Positions 53,902 to 63,416 of a stretch of 64,000 nucleotides of DNA are shown here, piece by piece (position 1 is the stretch's first letter; every line of letters starts with the position of its first letter). This DNA comes from Pseudomonas linyingensis (GTDB lineage Bacteria; Pseudomonadota; Gammaproteobacteria; Pseudomonadales; Pseudomonadaceae). The stretch spans positions 1 to 64,000 of the forward strand of contig NZ_FNZE01000019.1 in assembly GCF_900109175.1 (NCBI RefSeq), read 5' to 3'. Position numbers and translations under genes: made by a program. Below the pieces are notes generated by a model. The model did not search any database. It was not told the origin of the DNA and saw nothing but the letters and a program-made list of their open reading frames with translations.

Positions 53902-55065
53902 ATGAAAAAGACCCTCAACCTTGCGATGCTCGGGGCCGTACTGGCCTCTTCCCTCAACGCCCTCGCCCAGGAGCCGGTGCGCATCGGCTTCATCACCACC
54001 CTGTCCACCCCCGCCGGCTACCTCGGCGAGGACGCCCGCGACGCCTTCCGCCTGGCCATCGAGCAGGAAGGCGGCAAGCTCGGCGGCGTGCCGGTGGAAC
54101 TGCTGGTCGAGGACGACGGCCTGCAGCCCGCCAAGGGCAAGCAGATCGTCGACCGCATGACGCTCGACGGCATCTCCCTGTACACCGGGGTGATGTTCTC
54201 CAACGTGCTCGCCGCCGTGGTCAACGCCGCCACCCAGGGCGACCGCTTCTACATCAGCGCCAACGCCGGCCCGTCCAACCTCGCCGGCGAGCAGTGCAAG
54301 GCCAACTACTTCGCCGCCTCCTACCAGAACGACGTGCCCCACGAGATGGCCGGCGTCGCCGCCAACGACCTGGGCTACCAGAAGATGGTCATCCTCGCCC
54401 CCAACTACCAGGCCGGCCGCGACGCCCTGGCCGGCTTCAAGCGCACCTTCAAGGGCGAAGTCAGCGAGATCTACACCAAGCTCAACCAGCTGGACTTCTC
54501 CGTGGAGCTGGCGCGCGTGCGCGCGCTGAACCCCGACGCGGTGTTCCAGTTCCATCCGGGCGGCGCCGGCATCAATTTCGCCAAGCAGTACGGCAGCTCG
54601 GGGCTGGCCAAGAGCATCCCGATGGTGGTGCCGGTGTTCTCCATGGACGAGCGCATGCTCGCCGCCACCGGCAACGTGGCCGAAGGCGTCAACGTGGTCA
54701 GCGGCTGGAACCCGCAGTCCGACAAGCCGGCCAACCAGGCCTTCATCCAGGCCTTCACCGCCAAGTACAACCGCGCGCCGACCATGTACGCCGCCCAGGG
54801 CTACGACACCGCACGGCTGATCGGCTCGGCGCTCAAGGCCACCAGCGGCAACCTCGAGGACGCCGATGCCTTCCGCAGCGCCCTGCGCGCCGCCGACTTC
54901 GACTCGGTGCGCGGCGACTTCCGCTTCGGCAGCAACCAGCACGCGGTGATCGACTGGCACCTGCTCAAGGTCCAGGCCGGCGCCGACGGCAAGCTCGCCG
55001 AGGTGCCGGTCAAGACCATCGCCACGGCCCAGGTGGACAGCTACGCCGCCAAGTGCGCGCTCTGA
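53902..55065 (+). CDS. ABC transporter substrate-binding protein, branched-chain/aromatic type
   Basis: 387 aa. Signal peptide (LNLAMLGAVLASSLNALA), then a type I periplasmic binding fold: RIGFITTLSTPAGYLGEDARDAF, LVEDDGLQPAKGKQIVDRM, ANAGPSNLAGEQCKANYF, VFQFHPGGAGINFAKQYG, and MYAAQGYDTARLIGSALKA. LivK/AmiC-like family members near aromatic operons bind aromatic acids or amides, so anthranilate or a relative is a fair guess. It heads a five-gene transporter set. Confidence 0.85.
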   Translation: MKKTLNLAMLGAVLASSLNALAQEPVRIGFITTLSTPAGYLGEDARDAFRLAIEQEGGKLGGVPVELLVEDDGLQPAKGKQIVDRMTLDGISLYTGVMFSNVLAAVVNAATQGDRFYISANAGPSNLAGEQCKANYFAASYQNDVPHEMAGVAANDLGYQKMVILAPNYQAGRDALAGFKRTFKGEVSEIYTKLNQLDFSVELARVRALNPDAVFQFHPGGAGINFAKQYGSSGLAKSIPMVVPVFSMDERMLAATGNVAEGVNVVSGWNPQSDKPANQAFIQAFTAKYNRAPTMYAAQGYDTARLIGSALKATSGNLEDADAFRSALRAADFDSVRGDFRFGSNQHAVIDWHLLKVQAGADGKLAEVPVKTIATAQVDSYAAKCAL

Positions 55066-55084
55066 TCCCCGCCTGACCCCGCCA

Positions 55085-55107
55085 GCCCGCCGGCCCTGCC
55101 GGCGGGC
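55085..55107 (+). terminator. Hairpin between binding-protein and permease genes
   Basis: GCCCGCCGGC-CCT-GCCGGCGGGC, a perfect 10-bp stem. Such intercistronic hairpins often protect the abundant binding-protein transcript and lower expression of downstream permeases. Confidence 0.5.
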
Positions 55108-55127
55108 CCATACCGCAGGACTTCGCC

Positions 55128-56039
55128 ATGCTGTTGCTCGAACAATTGCTCAACGGCCTGCAGTACAGCGCCCTGCTGTTCCTGCTCGCCTCCGGCCTGA
55201 CGCTGATCTTCGGCATCATGGGCGTGATCAACCTGGCCCACGGCGCCTTCTACATGGTCGGTGCCTTCTGCGCGGCCTACACCGCCATGGCCAGCGGCTC
55301 GTTCTGGCTCGGCGGCCTGGCCGCCCTGGCCGGCTCAGCGCTGTATGGCCTGGTGATCGAGACCGCCATCATCCGCCGGCTGTACAACCGCGACCACCTC
55401 GACCAGGTGCTGGCCACCCTGGCCGTGGTGTTCTTCACCAACGAGCTGATCACCCTGCTGTTCGGCCGCAGCCCGCCGGCCATGCCCACCCCGGAGTGGT
55501 ACGGCGCCTTCGTCGAGGTACTGCCGGGGCTGATGTACCCGGTCAGCCGCCTGCTGTTCATCGGCGCCGGGCTGCTGGTCGCCGTGGGCATGTGGCTGCT
55601 GATCAACCACACCCGCCTGGGGATGCTGATCCGCGCCGGCGCCGACGACCACGAGATGGTCGGTGCGCTGGGGGTGAACATCGGCCGCCTGTACACCCTG
55701 GTGTTCGTGTTCGGCTGCGCGCTGTGCGGGCTGGCCGGGTTCATGGCCGCGCCGCTGCTCTCGGTGGAGATCGGCATGGGCGAGAAGGTGCTGATCACCA
55801 CCTTCGTGGTCATCGTCGTCGGCGGCGTCGGCTCGGTGCGCGGCGCGCTGGTCGGCGCCCTGCTGATCGGCATGGTCGACAGCCTGGGCCGTGCCTACGT
55901 GCCGCCGCTGCTCGACCAGCTGCTGCCCGCCGAAACCAGCGGCGCGCTGTCCGCCGGCCTGCTTTCCGCCAGCGCCTACATCGTCATGGCCCTGGTCCTG
56001 CTGGTTCGTCCGCGTGGTCTGCTGCCCGCGCGTGCCTGA
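55128..56039 (+). CDS. livH: ABC transporter permease, LivH type
   Basis: 303 aa, about eight membrane helices. LQYSALLFLLASGLTLIFGIMGVINLAHGAFYMVG is the LivH signature; GADDHEMVGALGVNIGRLYTLVF carries the coupling-helix EAA-like loop; VIVVGGVGSVRGALVGALLIG follows. Forms the inner-membrane pore with LivM. Symbol is by family, substrate likely not leucine. Confidence 0.85.
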   Translation: MLLLEQLLNGLQYSALLFLLASGLTLIFGIMGVINLAHGAFYMVGAFCAAYTAMASGSFWLGGLAALAGSALYGLVIETAIIRRLYNRDHLDQVLATLAVVFFTNELITLLFGRSPPAMPTPEWYGAFVEVLPGLMYPVSRLLFIGAGLLVAVGMWLLINHTRLGMLIRAGADDHEMVGALGVNIGRLYTLVFVFGCALCGLAGFMAAPLLSVEIGMGEKVLITTFVVIVVGGVGSVRGALVGALLIGMVDSLGRAYVPPLLDQLLPAETSGALSAGLLSASAYIVMALVLLVRPRGLLPARA

Positions 56040-56049
56040 GGAGAATCCC

Positions 56050-57075
56050 ATGTCCCGTCGCATCATCATCGACCTGGCCTGCCTGGCCACCTTCGCCCTG
56101 CTGCCGCTGCTCGCGGCGCTGCTGGACGAACCCTTCCTGGTCAGCCTGTTCACCCGCCTGGCCATCTACGGCATGGCCGCCGCCAGCCTCGACCTGTTGA
56201 TCGGCTACGGCGCCCTGGTCAGCTTCGGCCACGCCGCCTTCTTCGGCCTCGGCGGCTACGTGGTGGGCATCGTCGCCTTCCATACCGCGCAGTTGATGCC
56301 GCTGTGGGGCTGGGAAGGCAGCAACAGCGCGCTGATCGTCTGGCCGCTGGCCCTGCTGTGCTGCGCCCTGCTCGGGCTGGTGATGGGCTACCTGTCGCTG
56401 CGCACCAGCGGCGTGCAGTTCATCATGATCACCCTGGCCTTCAGCCAGATGCTCTACTTCATCCTCGGCTCGCTGTCGTTCTACGGCGGCGACGACGGCA
56501 TCCTGCTGAACGAGCGCAACAGCCTGCCCGGCCTCGATCTGAACGACGCCAACCAGTTCTACTACCTGTGCGTCGCCCTGCTGGTCGGCTGGCTGCTGTT
56601 CTGCCGGCGGCTGGTCGGCTCGCGCTTCGGCTTCGTCCTGCGCGGCCTCAAGCAGAGCGAGCGGCGCACCGTCAGCCTGGGCCTGCAGCCGGTGCGCTAC
56701 CGCCTGACCGCCTTCGTCATCGCCGGCCTCGGTGCCGGCCTGGCCGGCATCCTCTGGGCCAACTACGCGCTGTTCGTCAGCCCGGACATGGCCGCCTGGC
56801 AGAAGTCCGGCGAGCTGATGGCCATGGTCATCCTCGGCGGGGTCGGTACCCTGCTCGGCCCGGTGCTCGGTGCGGCCGCCTACCTCGGCCTGGAGCAGCT
56901 GCTCAGCCTGTGGACCGAGCACTGGCTGCTGGCGTTCGGCCCGCTGCTGCTGCTGGTAGTGCTGTTCGGCCGCCAGGGCATCTACGGCCTGCTGATGAAG
57001 GGCGCCGACAAGCCGCGCCGCGCCAGGGCCAGGTCCGCCCTCCCGCCCCTCGCCGCCCAGGAGGTCCGCCCATGA
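56050..57075 (+). CDS. livM: ABC transporter permease, LivM type
   Basis: 341 aa, about nine membrane helices. AIYGMAAASLDLLIGYGALVSFGHAAFFGLGGYVVG and YLSLRTSGVQFIMITLAFSQM are typical; GLQPVRYRLTAFVIAGLGAGLAG holds the ATPase-contact loop. Ten bases follow livH with GAGGAGAA ribosome site. The stop overlaps livG (ATGA). Confidence 0.85.
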   Translation: MSRRIIIDLACLATFALLPLLAALLDEPFLVSLFTRLAIYGMAAASLDLLIGYGALVSFGHAAFFGLGGYVVGIVAFHTAQLMPLWGWEGSNSALIVWPLALLCCALLGLVMGYLSLRTSGVQFIMITLAFSQMLYFILGSLSFYGGDDGILLNERNSLPGLDLNDANQFYYLCVALLVGWLLFCRRLVGSRFGFVLRGLKQSERRTVSLGLQPVRYRLTAFVIAGLGAGLAGILWANYALFVSPDMAAWQKSGELMAMVILGGVGTLLGPVLGAAAYLGLEQLLSLWTEHWLLAFGPLLLLVVLFGRQGIYGLLMKGADKPRRARARSALPPLAAQEVRP

Positions 57076-57821
57076 GCGCGCATCTGTCGATCCGCGGCCT
57101 GGAGAAGTCCTTCGGCGCGGTGAAAGCCACCAACAACGCCAACCTGGAACTGGCCGCCGGTGAGCTGCACGCCATCATCGGCCCCAACGGCGCCGGCAAG
57201 TCCACGTTGATCGCGCAGATCGCCGGCGAGATCCGCCCGGACAAGGGGCAGATCCTTCTCGGCGGCCGCGACATCACCGCGGTGCCGGCCCATGAGCGGC
57301 CGCGCCTGGGCCTGGCGCGCTCCTTCCAGGTCAGCCAGCTGTACCCCGAGTTCAGCCTGCTGGAGAACCTCGCGGTGGCCATCGCCGCCCGCGAGGGCAG
57401 GAGCTTCGGTTTCTGGAAGCCGCTGTCGCGCGACCGCAGCCTGCTCGATCCGGCGTTCGCCTACCTGCAGCAGGTGGGCCTTGCCCCTCGTGCCGAAGAT
57501 CGCGTCAGCGAGCTGTCCCACGGCGAGCGCCGCCAGCTGGAGCTGGCCCTGGCGCTGGCCCAGGAGGCCTCGGTGCTGCTGCTCGACGAGCCGATGGCCG
57601 GCCTCGGCGCCGAGGAGTCGGCGCGCATGACCGAGCAGCTCATGGCGCTCAAGGGCCGCTACGCCATCCTGCTGGTCGAGCATGACATGGACGCCGTGTT
57701 CGCCCTCGCCGACCGCATCACCGTGCTGGTCTACGGCGAAACCATCCTCAGCGGCAGCGTCGAGGAAATCCGCGGCAGCCAACTGGTCCGTGCGGCCTAT
57801 CTGGGAGAGGAACATGCTTGA
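57072..57821 (+). CDS. livG: ABC transporter ATP-binding protein, LivG type
   Basis: 249 aa. Walker A GPNGAGKSTLI, Q-loop SFQVSQLYPEF, signature LSHGERRQLELALALA, Walker B VLLLDEPMAGL, and H-loop LLVEHDMDAVFALAD. It shares four bases with livM and overlaps livF by eight. Confidence 0.9.
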   Translation: MSAHLSIRGLEKSFGAVKATNNANLELAAGELHAIIGPNGAGKSTLIAQIAGEIRPDKGQILLGGRDITAVPAHERPRLGLARSFQVSQLYPEFSLLENLAVAIAAREGRSFGFWKPLSRDRSLLDPAFAYLQQVGLAPRAEDRVSELSHGERRQLELALALAQEASVLLLDEPMAGLGAEESARMTEQLMALKGRYAILLVEHDMDAVFALADRITVLVYGETILSGSVEEIRGSQLVRAAYLGEEHA

Positions 57822-58503
57822 AGTCAGTGGACTGCGGGCCGGCTACGGCCTGAGCCAGGTGCTGTTCGACATGCACCTGAAGATTGAAGCGGGTCAGGTG
57901 GTGTCGCTGATCGGCCGCAACGGCATGGGCAAGACCACCACGGTGAAATCCATCATGGGCCTGCTCAAGCCCAGTGCCGGCAGCATCCGCGTGCACGGCC
58001 AGGAGCTGCGCGGCGCCACCCCCTGCCGCATCGCCCAGGCCGGCCTCGGCCTGGTCCCCGAAGGCCGCCGCGCCTTCGGCAGCCTGAGCGTCAAGGAGAA
58101 CCTGCTGGCCACCGCCAGCAGGGGCGGCAAGTGGGATCTGGCGCGCATCTACCAGCTGTTCCCGCGCCTGCAGGAACGCCAGGACCAACTGTCGAAGACC
58201 CTCTCCGGCGGTGAGCAGCAGATGCTGGTGGTCGGCCGCGCGCTGATGACCAATCCGCAGCTGCTGATCCTCGACGAAGCCACCGAGGGCCTGGCGCCGA
58301 TCATCCGCGAAACCATCTGGAACTGCCTGGCCACCCTGAAGGCCGAGGGCGAGACCATCCTGGTGATCGACAAGAACCTCAAGGAGATGGCACGGGTGGT
58401 CGACCGCCATCACATCATCGAGAAGGGCCGCCAGGTCTGGGAAGGCACGCCCGCCGAGCTGGCCGCCGCCCCGGAACTGTCGCACCGCTACCTGGGCGTC
58501 TGA
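57814..58503 (+). CDS. livF: ABC transporter ATP-binding protein, LivF type
   Basis: 229 aa. Walker [30 protein letters not shown] (LivF-specific), signature [16 protein letters not shown], Walker [14 protein letters not shown], and [10 protein letters not shown] in place of the usual LVEQN. Last ATPase of the import system. Confidence 0.9.
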   Translation: MLEVSGLRAGYGLSQVLFDMHLKIEAGQVVSLIGRNGMGKTTTVKSIMGLLKPSAGSIRVHGQELRGATPCRIAQAGLGLVPEGRRAFGSLSVKENLLATASRGGKWDLARIYQLFPRLQERQDQLSKTLSGGEQQMLVVGRALMTNPQLLILDEATEGLAPIIRETIWNCLATLKAEGETILVIDKNLKEMARVVDRHHIIEKGRQVWEGTPAELAAAPELSHRYLGV

Positions 58504-58515
58504 GCCGCGCCCAAC

Positions 58516-58540
58516 CCGGCCCGTGATCCCCGCGGGCCGG
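58516..58540 (+). terminator. GC-rich hairpin between livF and the porin gene
   Basis: CCGGCCCG and CGGGCCGG pair across a 9-base loop. Third such intergenic hairpin in the ant-transporter block, each with related CGGCCCG/CGGGCCG arms. Confidence 0.45.
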
Positions 58541-58630
58541 ATTATCCGACGCAACCTGCCCCCATCGGCCCACCCCGGGCCGGCGGCGGCCGGCTGCGCC
58601 CTGAAAACCACAACAAGAAAGAGCCTTGCG

Positions 58631-59890
58631 ATGAGCTACAAGACCCCAACCCTGCCCCTGCTGTTGAGCACCCTGCCCCTCTCCGCCCTGGCCGCCGACG
58701 CCGGCTTCCTGGAGGACTCAACCGCGACCCTGAACGCGCGCAACTACTACTTCAGCCGCGACTTCCGCGACGTACCCGCCAGTGCCCAGTCCAAACAGGA
58801 GGAGTGGGCCCAGGGTTTCATCCTCAACTTCAAATCCGGCTATACCCCGGGCCCGGTCGGCTTCGGCGTCGACGCCATCGGCCTGCTCGGCATCAAGCTG
58901 GACGGCAGCCCGGATCGGGCGGGGGGCAAGGGCACCGGTCTGATGCCGCGCCATGGCGACGGCGAGCCGGCCGACGAGTACAGCCGCGCCGGCGCGGCGC
59001 TCAAGGTCAGGGCGTCGAAGACCGAGCTGAAGGTTGGCGAGCTGCAGCCCAACCTGCCGGTACTGGTGTTCTCCGACATCCGCCTGCTGCCGCCGACCTT
59101 CCAGGGCGCCAGCATCGTCTCCCAGGAAATCGCCGGGCTGACCCTGCAGGGCGGCCAGATGCGCGCCATGAGCCAGCGCGACGAGGCCGGTGACGACGAG
59201 ATGTCGCCGTGGATCGGCCGCCGCGCGGTGCTTGCGGTGAGCAGCGACCGCTTCAACTACGCCGGCGCCGACTACGCCTTCAACGCCAACCGCACCAGCG
59301 TCGGCGCCTGGTACGCGCAGCTGGAGGACGTCTACCAGCAGCGTTTCTTCAGCCTCAAGCACAGCGAGCCGCTCGGCGCCTGGACCCTCGGCGCCAACCT
59401 CGGCTACTTCGACTCCAGCGAGGACGGCGACCAGCTGGCCGGCGCCATCGACAACCAGACCTTCTACACCATGCTGTCGGCCAAGCGCGGCGGGCACACC
59501 TTCCAGGTCGGCTACCAGACGCTGTGGGGCGACCACGGCATGGTGCGCATCTTCGGCAACGTGACGCCGCTGGCCAACGAGCTGCCGACCTTCGACTTCG
59601 CCTCCACCGACGAGCGCTCCTGGCAGGCGCGCTACGACTACGATTTCGCCGCCCTCGGCATCCCGGGCCTGGTCAGCACCGTGCGCTACGTGAAGGGCGA
59701 CAACGTCGATACCGGTCTCGGCTTCGAGGGCGAGGACTGGGAGCGCGACCTGGATCTCGCCTACACCGTGCAGAGCGGGCCGCTGAAGAACGTCAGCGTG
59801 CGCGTGCGCAATGCGGTCGCGCGCTCCAACTACCGGGCCAGCATCGACGAGAACCGCCTGATCATCAACTACACGGTCAGCCTGTTCTGA
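58631..59890 (+). CDS. OprD-family outer-membrane porin
   Basis: 419 aa. Signal peptide ([14 protein letters not shown], cleavage near residue 21). OprD features: [23 protein letters not shown] at the mature start, [37 protein letters not shown], and [21 protein letters not shown]; the C-terminus SLF ends in aromatic Phe. Related porins (BenF, PhaK, OpdK) take up aromatic acids. Probably admits anthranilate or the ABC importer's substrate. Confidence 0.88.
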   Translation: MSYKTPTLPLLLSTLPLSALAADAGFLEDSTATLNARNYYFSRDFRDVPASAQSKQEEWAQGFILNFKSGYTPGPVGFGVDAIGLLGIKLDGSPDRAGGKGTGLMPRHGDGEPADEYSRAGAALKVRASKTELKVGELQPNLPVLVFSDIRLLPPTFQGASIVSQEIAGLTLQGGQMRAMSQRDEAGDDEMSPWIGRRAVLAVSSDRFNYAGADYAFNANRTSVGAWYAQLEDVYQQRFFSLKHSEPLGAWTLGANLGYFDSSEDGDQLAGAIDNQTFYTMLSAKRGGHTFQVGYQTLWGDHGMVRIFGNVTPLANELPTFDFASTDERSWQARYDYDFAALGIPGLVSTVRYVKGDNVDTGLGFEGEDWERDLDLAYTVQSGPLKNVSVRVRNAVARSNYRASIDENRLIINYTVSLF

Positions 59891-59898
59891 CCCTCGGA

Positions 59899-59966
59899 GG
59901 GCGCGCCGGTCGGTGCGCCCCTGTTCCCTTCGCCTTCCTGATTGCAGCGCCTCCGCAAGGAGGCGC
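59899..59966. terminator. Paired hairpins between convergent porin and hydrolase genes
   Basis: GGGCGC...GCGCCC (59899-59920) follows the porin; GCGCCTCC-GCAA-GGAGGCGC (59947-59966), an 8-bp stem with a GNRA-type loop, lies next to the hydrolase stop. Together they can end both convergent transcripts. Confidence 0.55.
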
Positions 59967-59974
59967 CTGCCGTT

Positions 59975-60847
59975 TCACTCCGCGACCAGTCCCATCAGTT
60001 GCAGCAGCGCCCGGTACAGCGGCGTGCCCGGTTGCCCCAGCTCCAGCACCACGTCGAAATGGTTGCGCTCCGGCACCGCCAGCAGGCGACCGGGCAGCCC
60101 GCGGCTGCGCCAGGCCCTCAGGTAGTTCGCCGACTGCCGGGCGAACTCCGCCGTCTCCAGCGCGCCGTAGGCGACCACCAGCTCCCCCGCAGCGACCGGC
60201 TGACTGAACTGCGGACTGTTGCGCCACGCGGCCGCCTCGTCCAGCTGCATCCAGCCGTTGATGTGGGTGTCCAGCAGCGGGCACAGGTCGAACAGCCCGC
60301 TGACCGGCAAGGCGCCGCGCAGCACGTCCCCTGGTAGGCCATGCTCGGCCTGCCAGCCGCCTGCCAGCAGCATGCCGACCAGATGGCCGCCCGCCGAACT
60401 GCCGCTGGCGTACAGCCGCTGCGGATCGCCGCCGAACGCGGCGATGTTGCCGTGGACCCAGGCCAGGGCGCGGCGCACCTGGGCGACGATATGGTCGAGG
60501 CTCACCGCCGGCGCCAGATCGTAGTCGATCACCACCACGCAGGCTCCGGCCGCGGTCAGCGCCGGCGCCATGAACGCCGAGTCGGCCTTGGACAGCGCCC
60601 GCCAGTAGCCGCCGTGAATGAACAGCAGCACGGGGGCATCCGGCCGGCTGGCAGGGAAGATGTCCAGCCGCTCGGCCGCGCCCGGGCCGTAGGCGACATC
60701 CTTGAAGCACGGCAGGCTGGCATGGGCGTGGTCGCTGAGCTCGCGGTACAGGCGCGGATACTGCGCGTAGTCGGCCACGCTGGCGCGGGCGTTGTACTGC
60801 ACGTCGTAGTAGGCGGCCAGGCTGGCCGGCTCGCGGGGGATCGTCAT
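59975..60847 (-). CDS. Alpha/beta hydrolase of the kynurenine-formamidase-like group
   Basis: 290 aa, no signal peptide. HGGYW (residues 78-82) is the oxyanion-hole motif typical of kynurenine formamidases; the nucleophile is Ser151 in GSSAG; the catalytic His is His263 in ERNHF. The N-terminal YDVQYNARASVADY is also family-like. The enzyme may hydrolyse N-formyl or other amides. Next to anthranilate degradation, N-formylkynurenine or N-formylanthranilate are natural guesses, but no kynureninase gene is in view. Start 60847 chosen for a GAGGAGACA ribosome site. Confidence 0.75.
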   Translation of the reverse strand: MTIPREPASLAAYYDVQYNARASVADYAQYPRLYRELSDHAHASLPCFKDVAYGPGAAERLDIFPASRPDAPVLLFIHGGYWRALSKADSAFMAPALTAAGACVVVIDYDLAPAVSLDHIVAQVRRALAWVHGNIAAFGGDPQRLYASGSSAGGHLVGMLLAGGWQAEHGLPGDVLRGALPVSGLFDLCPLLDTHINGWMQLDEAAAWRNSPQFSQPVAAGELVVAYGALETAEFARQSANYLRAWRSRGLPGRLLAVPERNHFDVVLELGQPGTPLYRALLQLMGLVAE

Positions 60848-61220
60848 GGGTTGTCTCCTCGTGGCGGCAGCTCGCTTGCCAGGCAGCCCTGCCCGTCCCG
60901 CGGACAGGGTCGCGGCATCGAGCAGGATGGGACTGGGCCCGGCATGGCGGGTGAGTTGACGCGTGTGGCTTGTCGATTCGAAGCCGCCCCAAACGCAGGC
61001 GCAGCCAAGACTAAGGCGTGCTGCAGGAGCCAATCTATCCGCAGAGGTGGCCAATGCTGGCCATATTTGCTGTCTCAGATCCGCTTGCAATCCGCGCCTT
61101 CGGTCTGTTCGCCATCACCTTGGCCGCCGGCCGCATCTGCTGCGGCTGCACCTGCCCGCAGCGCGTGTGGCGAAAGTCAACGGCCCGCACAAGGCGGGCC
61201 GCTGACGAAGGCATTGCCGA
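60848..61220. other. Intergenic region with the madM terminator
   Basis: 373 bases. CGGCCCGC (61181-61188) and GCGGGCCG (61194-61201) form an 8-bp stem just after madM (minus strand), a probable terminator with a weak T-tract. The rest, including the hydrolase promoter, shows no clear element. Confidence 0.5.
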
Positions 61221-61997
61221 TCAGCCGATCAGGCCGCGCATCACGAAGTAGATCAGCGACGGGCCGAGCAGGCAGCCGAGGGCGGTGTAGAAGGCCGCGG
61301 TCAGGCAACCGTAGGGCACCAGCTTCGGGTCGGTGGCCGCCAGGCCGCCGGCCACGCCGCTGGAGGTGCCCATCAGGCCGCCGAAGATCACTGCGGCGCG
61401 CGGATTGTTGAGGCCGATGAAGGGTGCGACGAAGGGGGTGGCGACCATAACCACGATGGCCTTGATCAGGCCGGCGGCGATCGACAGCGCCATCACCTCG
61501 GAGCTGGCGCCGATGGCCGCGCCGGTCACCGGGCCGACGATGTAGGTCACCGCGCCGGTGCCGATGGTGGTCAGGCTGACAGCATCGGTGTAGCCGAAGG
61601 CCAGCGCCACCCCGGCGCCGGCGACGAAGGAGGCGAAGATGCCGACAATCAGTGCCAGCACACCGCTCGCTCCGGCGCGCTTGAGCTCGGCGGGATTGAC
61701 GCCGAAGCCGGTGGCGATGATGGCGAAGTCGCGCAGCATGGCGCCGCCGAGGATGCCGATGCCGGATAGCAGCGGGATGTCGACCAGGCCCTTCTGCCCG
61801 CCGGTGTACAGGCCGCCGACGTAGGACAGCACCAGGCCGATGAGGATGGCGATGGCCGAGCCGTGCAGGCGGCCCTTGGTCAGCTTGGCGGACATCCAGT
61901 AGGACAGCCACATGGTCGCGCCGATCACGGCGAAGCCGCTGATCATGCCGTAGCCGTTGAGTACCTTGGTCAGGGATTCGAGGATCATGGCAATCAC
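61221..61997 (-). CDS. madM: Malonate transporter subunit MadM
   Basis: 258 aa, about eight membrane helices. GYGMISGFAVIGATMWLSYWMSAKLTKGRLHGSAIAILIGL and GGLMGTSSGVAGGLAATDPKLVPYG are family sequences. Imports malonate as the larger part of the two-component MadLM carrier. Its start overlaps the madL stop by four bases. Last gene of the mdc operon here. Confidence 0.9.
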   Translation of the reverse strand: MIAMILESLTKVLNGYGMISGFAVIGATMWLSYWMSAKLTKGRLHGSAIAILIGLVLSYVGGLYTGGQKGLVDIPLLSGIGILGGAMLRDFAIIATGFGVNPAELKRAGASGVLALIVGIFASFVAGAGVALAFGYTDAVSLTTIGTGAVTYIVGPVTGAAIGASSEVMALSIAAGLIKAIVVMVATPFVAPFIGLNNPRAAVIFGGLMGTSSGVAGGLAATDPKLVPYGCLTAAFYTALGCLLGPSLIYFVMRGLIG

Positions 61998-62425
61998 CGT
62001 TGGGCGCAGGAGGTGGCAGGTTTGCTGGCGGGGGCGGCGGGCTTGGCGTCAGGCTCCGGGGTCACTTCGTCCTTGCGGCCGAGGCGGTCGAGCACCGGCA
62101 CCAGGGCGAAACTCAGGCTGACTGCCGCCAGGCCGGCGAGGATCGCCACCGGGCCGCTGGACAGCGCGCCGAGCACGTTCTGCTGGGCAGCCATGGCGAC
62201 CACGATGGGAATGTAGATGGCGCTCCAGAACTCGATGCCCTGCTCGGTCTTGCCGGCCAGCAGGCCGCGCTTGCTGAGCCAGCTGCCGCCGAAGATCAGC
62301 AGGATCATGGCGATGCCGACACCGCCGACGTTGGAGGGCACACCGAGGAGGACGCCGAGCAGGTCGCCGATGAACAGACCGACCAGCGTGCAGATGGACA
62401 GCAGGGCTACACCGTAGATGATCAT
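61994..62425 (-). CDS. madL: Malonate transporter subunit MadL
   Basis: 143 aa, four membrane helices (IYGVALLSICTLVGLFIGDLLGVLLGVP, GIAMILLIFGGSWLSKRGLL). The charged, Pro/Ala-rich tail after residue 120 is cytoplasmic. Companion of MadM. It lies 55 bases after mdcH. Confidence 0.9.
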   Translation of the reverse strand: MIIYGVALLSICTLVGLFIGDLLGVLLGVPSNVGGVGIAMILLIFGGSWLSKRGLLAGKTEQGIEFWSAIYIPIVVAMAAQQNVLGALSSGPVAILAGLAAVSLSFALVPVLDRLGRKDEVTPEPDAKPAAPASKPATSCAQR

Positions 62426-62480
62426 TTTTATTGTCCTGTATGGATCGAAGTTGTTGTTCTTGTGCTTCGCGAAGGGGCTG

Positions 62481-63416
62481 TCAGCGGTCGGCGCAGCCCT
62501 CCTCGCGCAGCAGCGCGACCAGGGTGTCGAGACGGGCGCCCTGGAAGGCAGCCACGGTTCCCTGTCTCATGACCCGCCGCGCCAGTCCGCTGAGGACCGT
62601 GCCCGGAGGCAGTTCGATGTGCAGGCGCACGCCCCGTTCCCAGGCGTTGCGCAGGGTGCCCTGCCAGTCGACCAGGCGGCACATGTTGAAGGCCAGGTCG
62701 TCGCGCAGGGCGTCCGGGTCCATGACCAGGCGCGCCGAGCTGCTACTGAGATAACGCAGCGCCGGCCGGCACAGTTCCACCGCCGCGAAGGCCTCGGCCA
62801 GTTGCGCGGCGGGCGCCTCCAGCAGCGCGCAGTGCGAGGGCACGCTGACCGCCAGGCGCTTGACCGCGCCGGCGCCCAGCGCCCAGGCCCGTGCGCCGAC
62901 CGCTGCCATGGCCGCCTCGCTGCCGGCGATCACCAGCTGGTTGGCGGCGTTGACGTTGGCCAGGTACACCGGGCGGTCGGCGCCGTGGACCTCGGCCAGC
63001 AGGCCCTCCACCACCGCCCGCTCGAGGCCGAGGATGGCAGTCATGCCGTAGCCCTCGGGCCAGGCGCGCTCCATCAGTTCGCCGCGCAGGGCGACCAGGC
63101 GCACCGCGTCGGCGAACTGCAGCGCCCCGGCGGTCACCGCCGCCGCCCAGGCGCCGATCGACAGCCCGGCCACGTAGTCCGGCCGTGCGCCGCGCGCCAG
63201 CAGCAGGCGGGCGCCGGACACCCCGGCGAGCAGCAGGCACAGCTGCACGGCGCGGGTGGAACGCAAGGCTTTCTCACTATCCAGCGCCAGCACGTCCTCG
63301 TCCAGCACCGCGCTGGCCTCGCGCAGACAGGCGGCCACCTCGGGCGCGTCCGGCAACTGGTGGAGCATGCCCGGCTGCTGGGCGCCCTGGCCGGGGAAGG
63401 CGAACAGACTGCTCAT
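62481..63416 (-). CDS. mdcH: Malonate decarboxylase, malonyl-CoA:ACP acyltransferase subunit
   Basis: 311 aa. FabD-like: LFAFPGQGAQQPGML at the start, GLSIGAWAAAVTAGAL with the catalytic Ser, and VSVPSHCALLEAPA with the His. It loads malonyl onto the phosphoribosyl-dephospho-CoA ACP of the decarboxylase. Overlaps mdcG (ATGA). Start chosen at MSSLFAF. Confidence 0.9.
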   Translation of the reverse strand: MSSLFAFPGQGAQQPGMLHQLPDAPEVAACLREASAVLDEDVLALDSEKALRSTRAVQLCLLLAGVSGARLLLARGARPDYVAGLSIGAWAAAVTAGALQFADAVRLVALRGELMERAWPEGYGMTAILGLERAVVEGLLAEVHGADRPVYLANVNAANQLVIAGSEAAMAAVGARAWALGAGAVKRLAVSVPSHCALLEAPAAQLAEAFAAVELCRPALRYLSSSSARLVMDPDALRDDLAFNMCRLVDWQGTLRNAWERGVRLHIELPPGTVLSGLARRVMRQGTVAAFQGARLDTLVALLREEGCADR

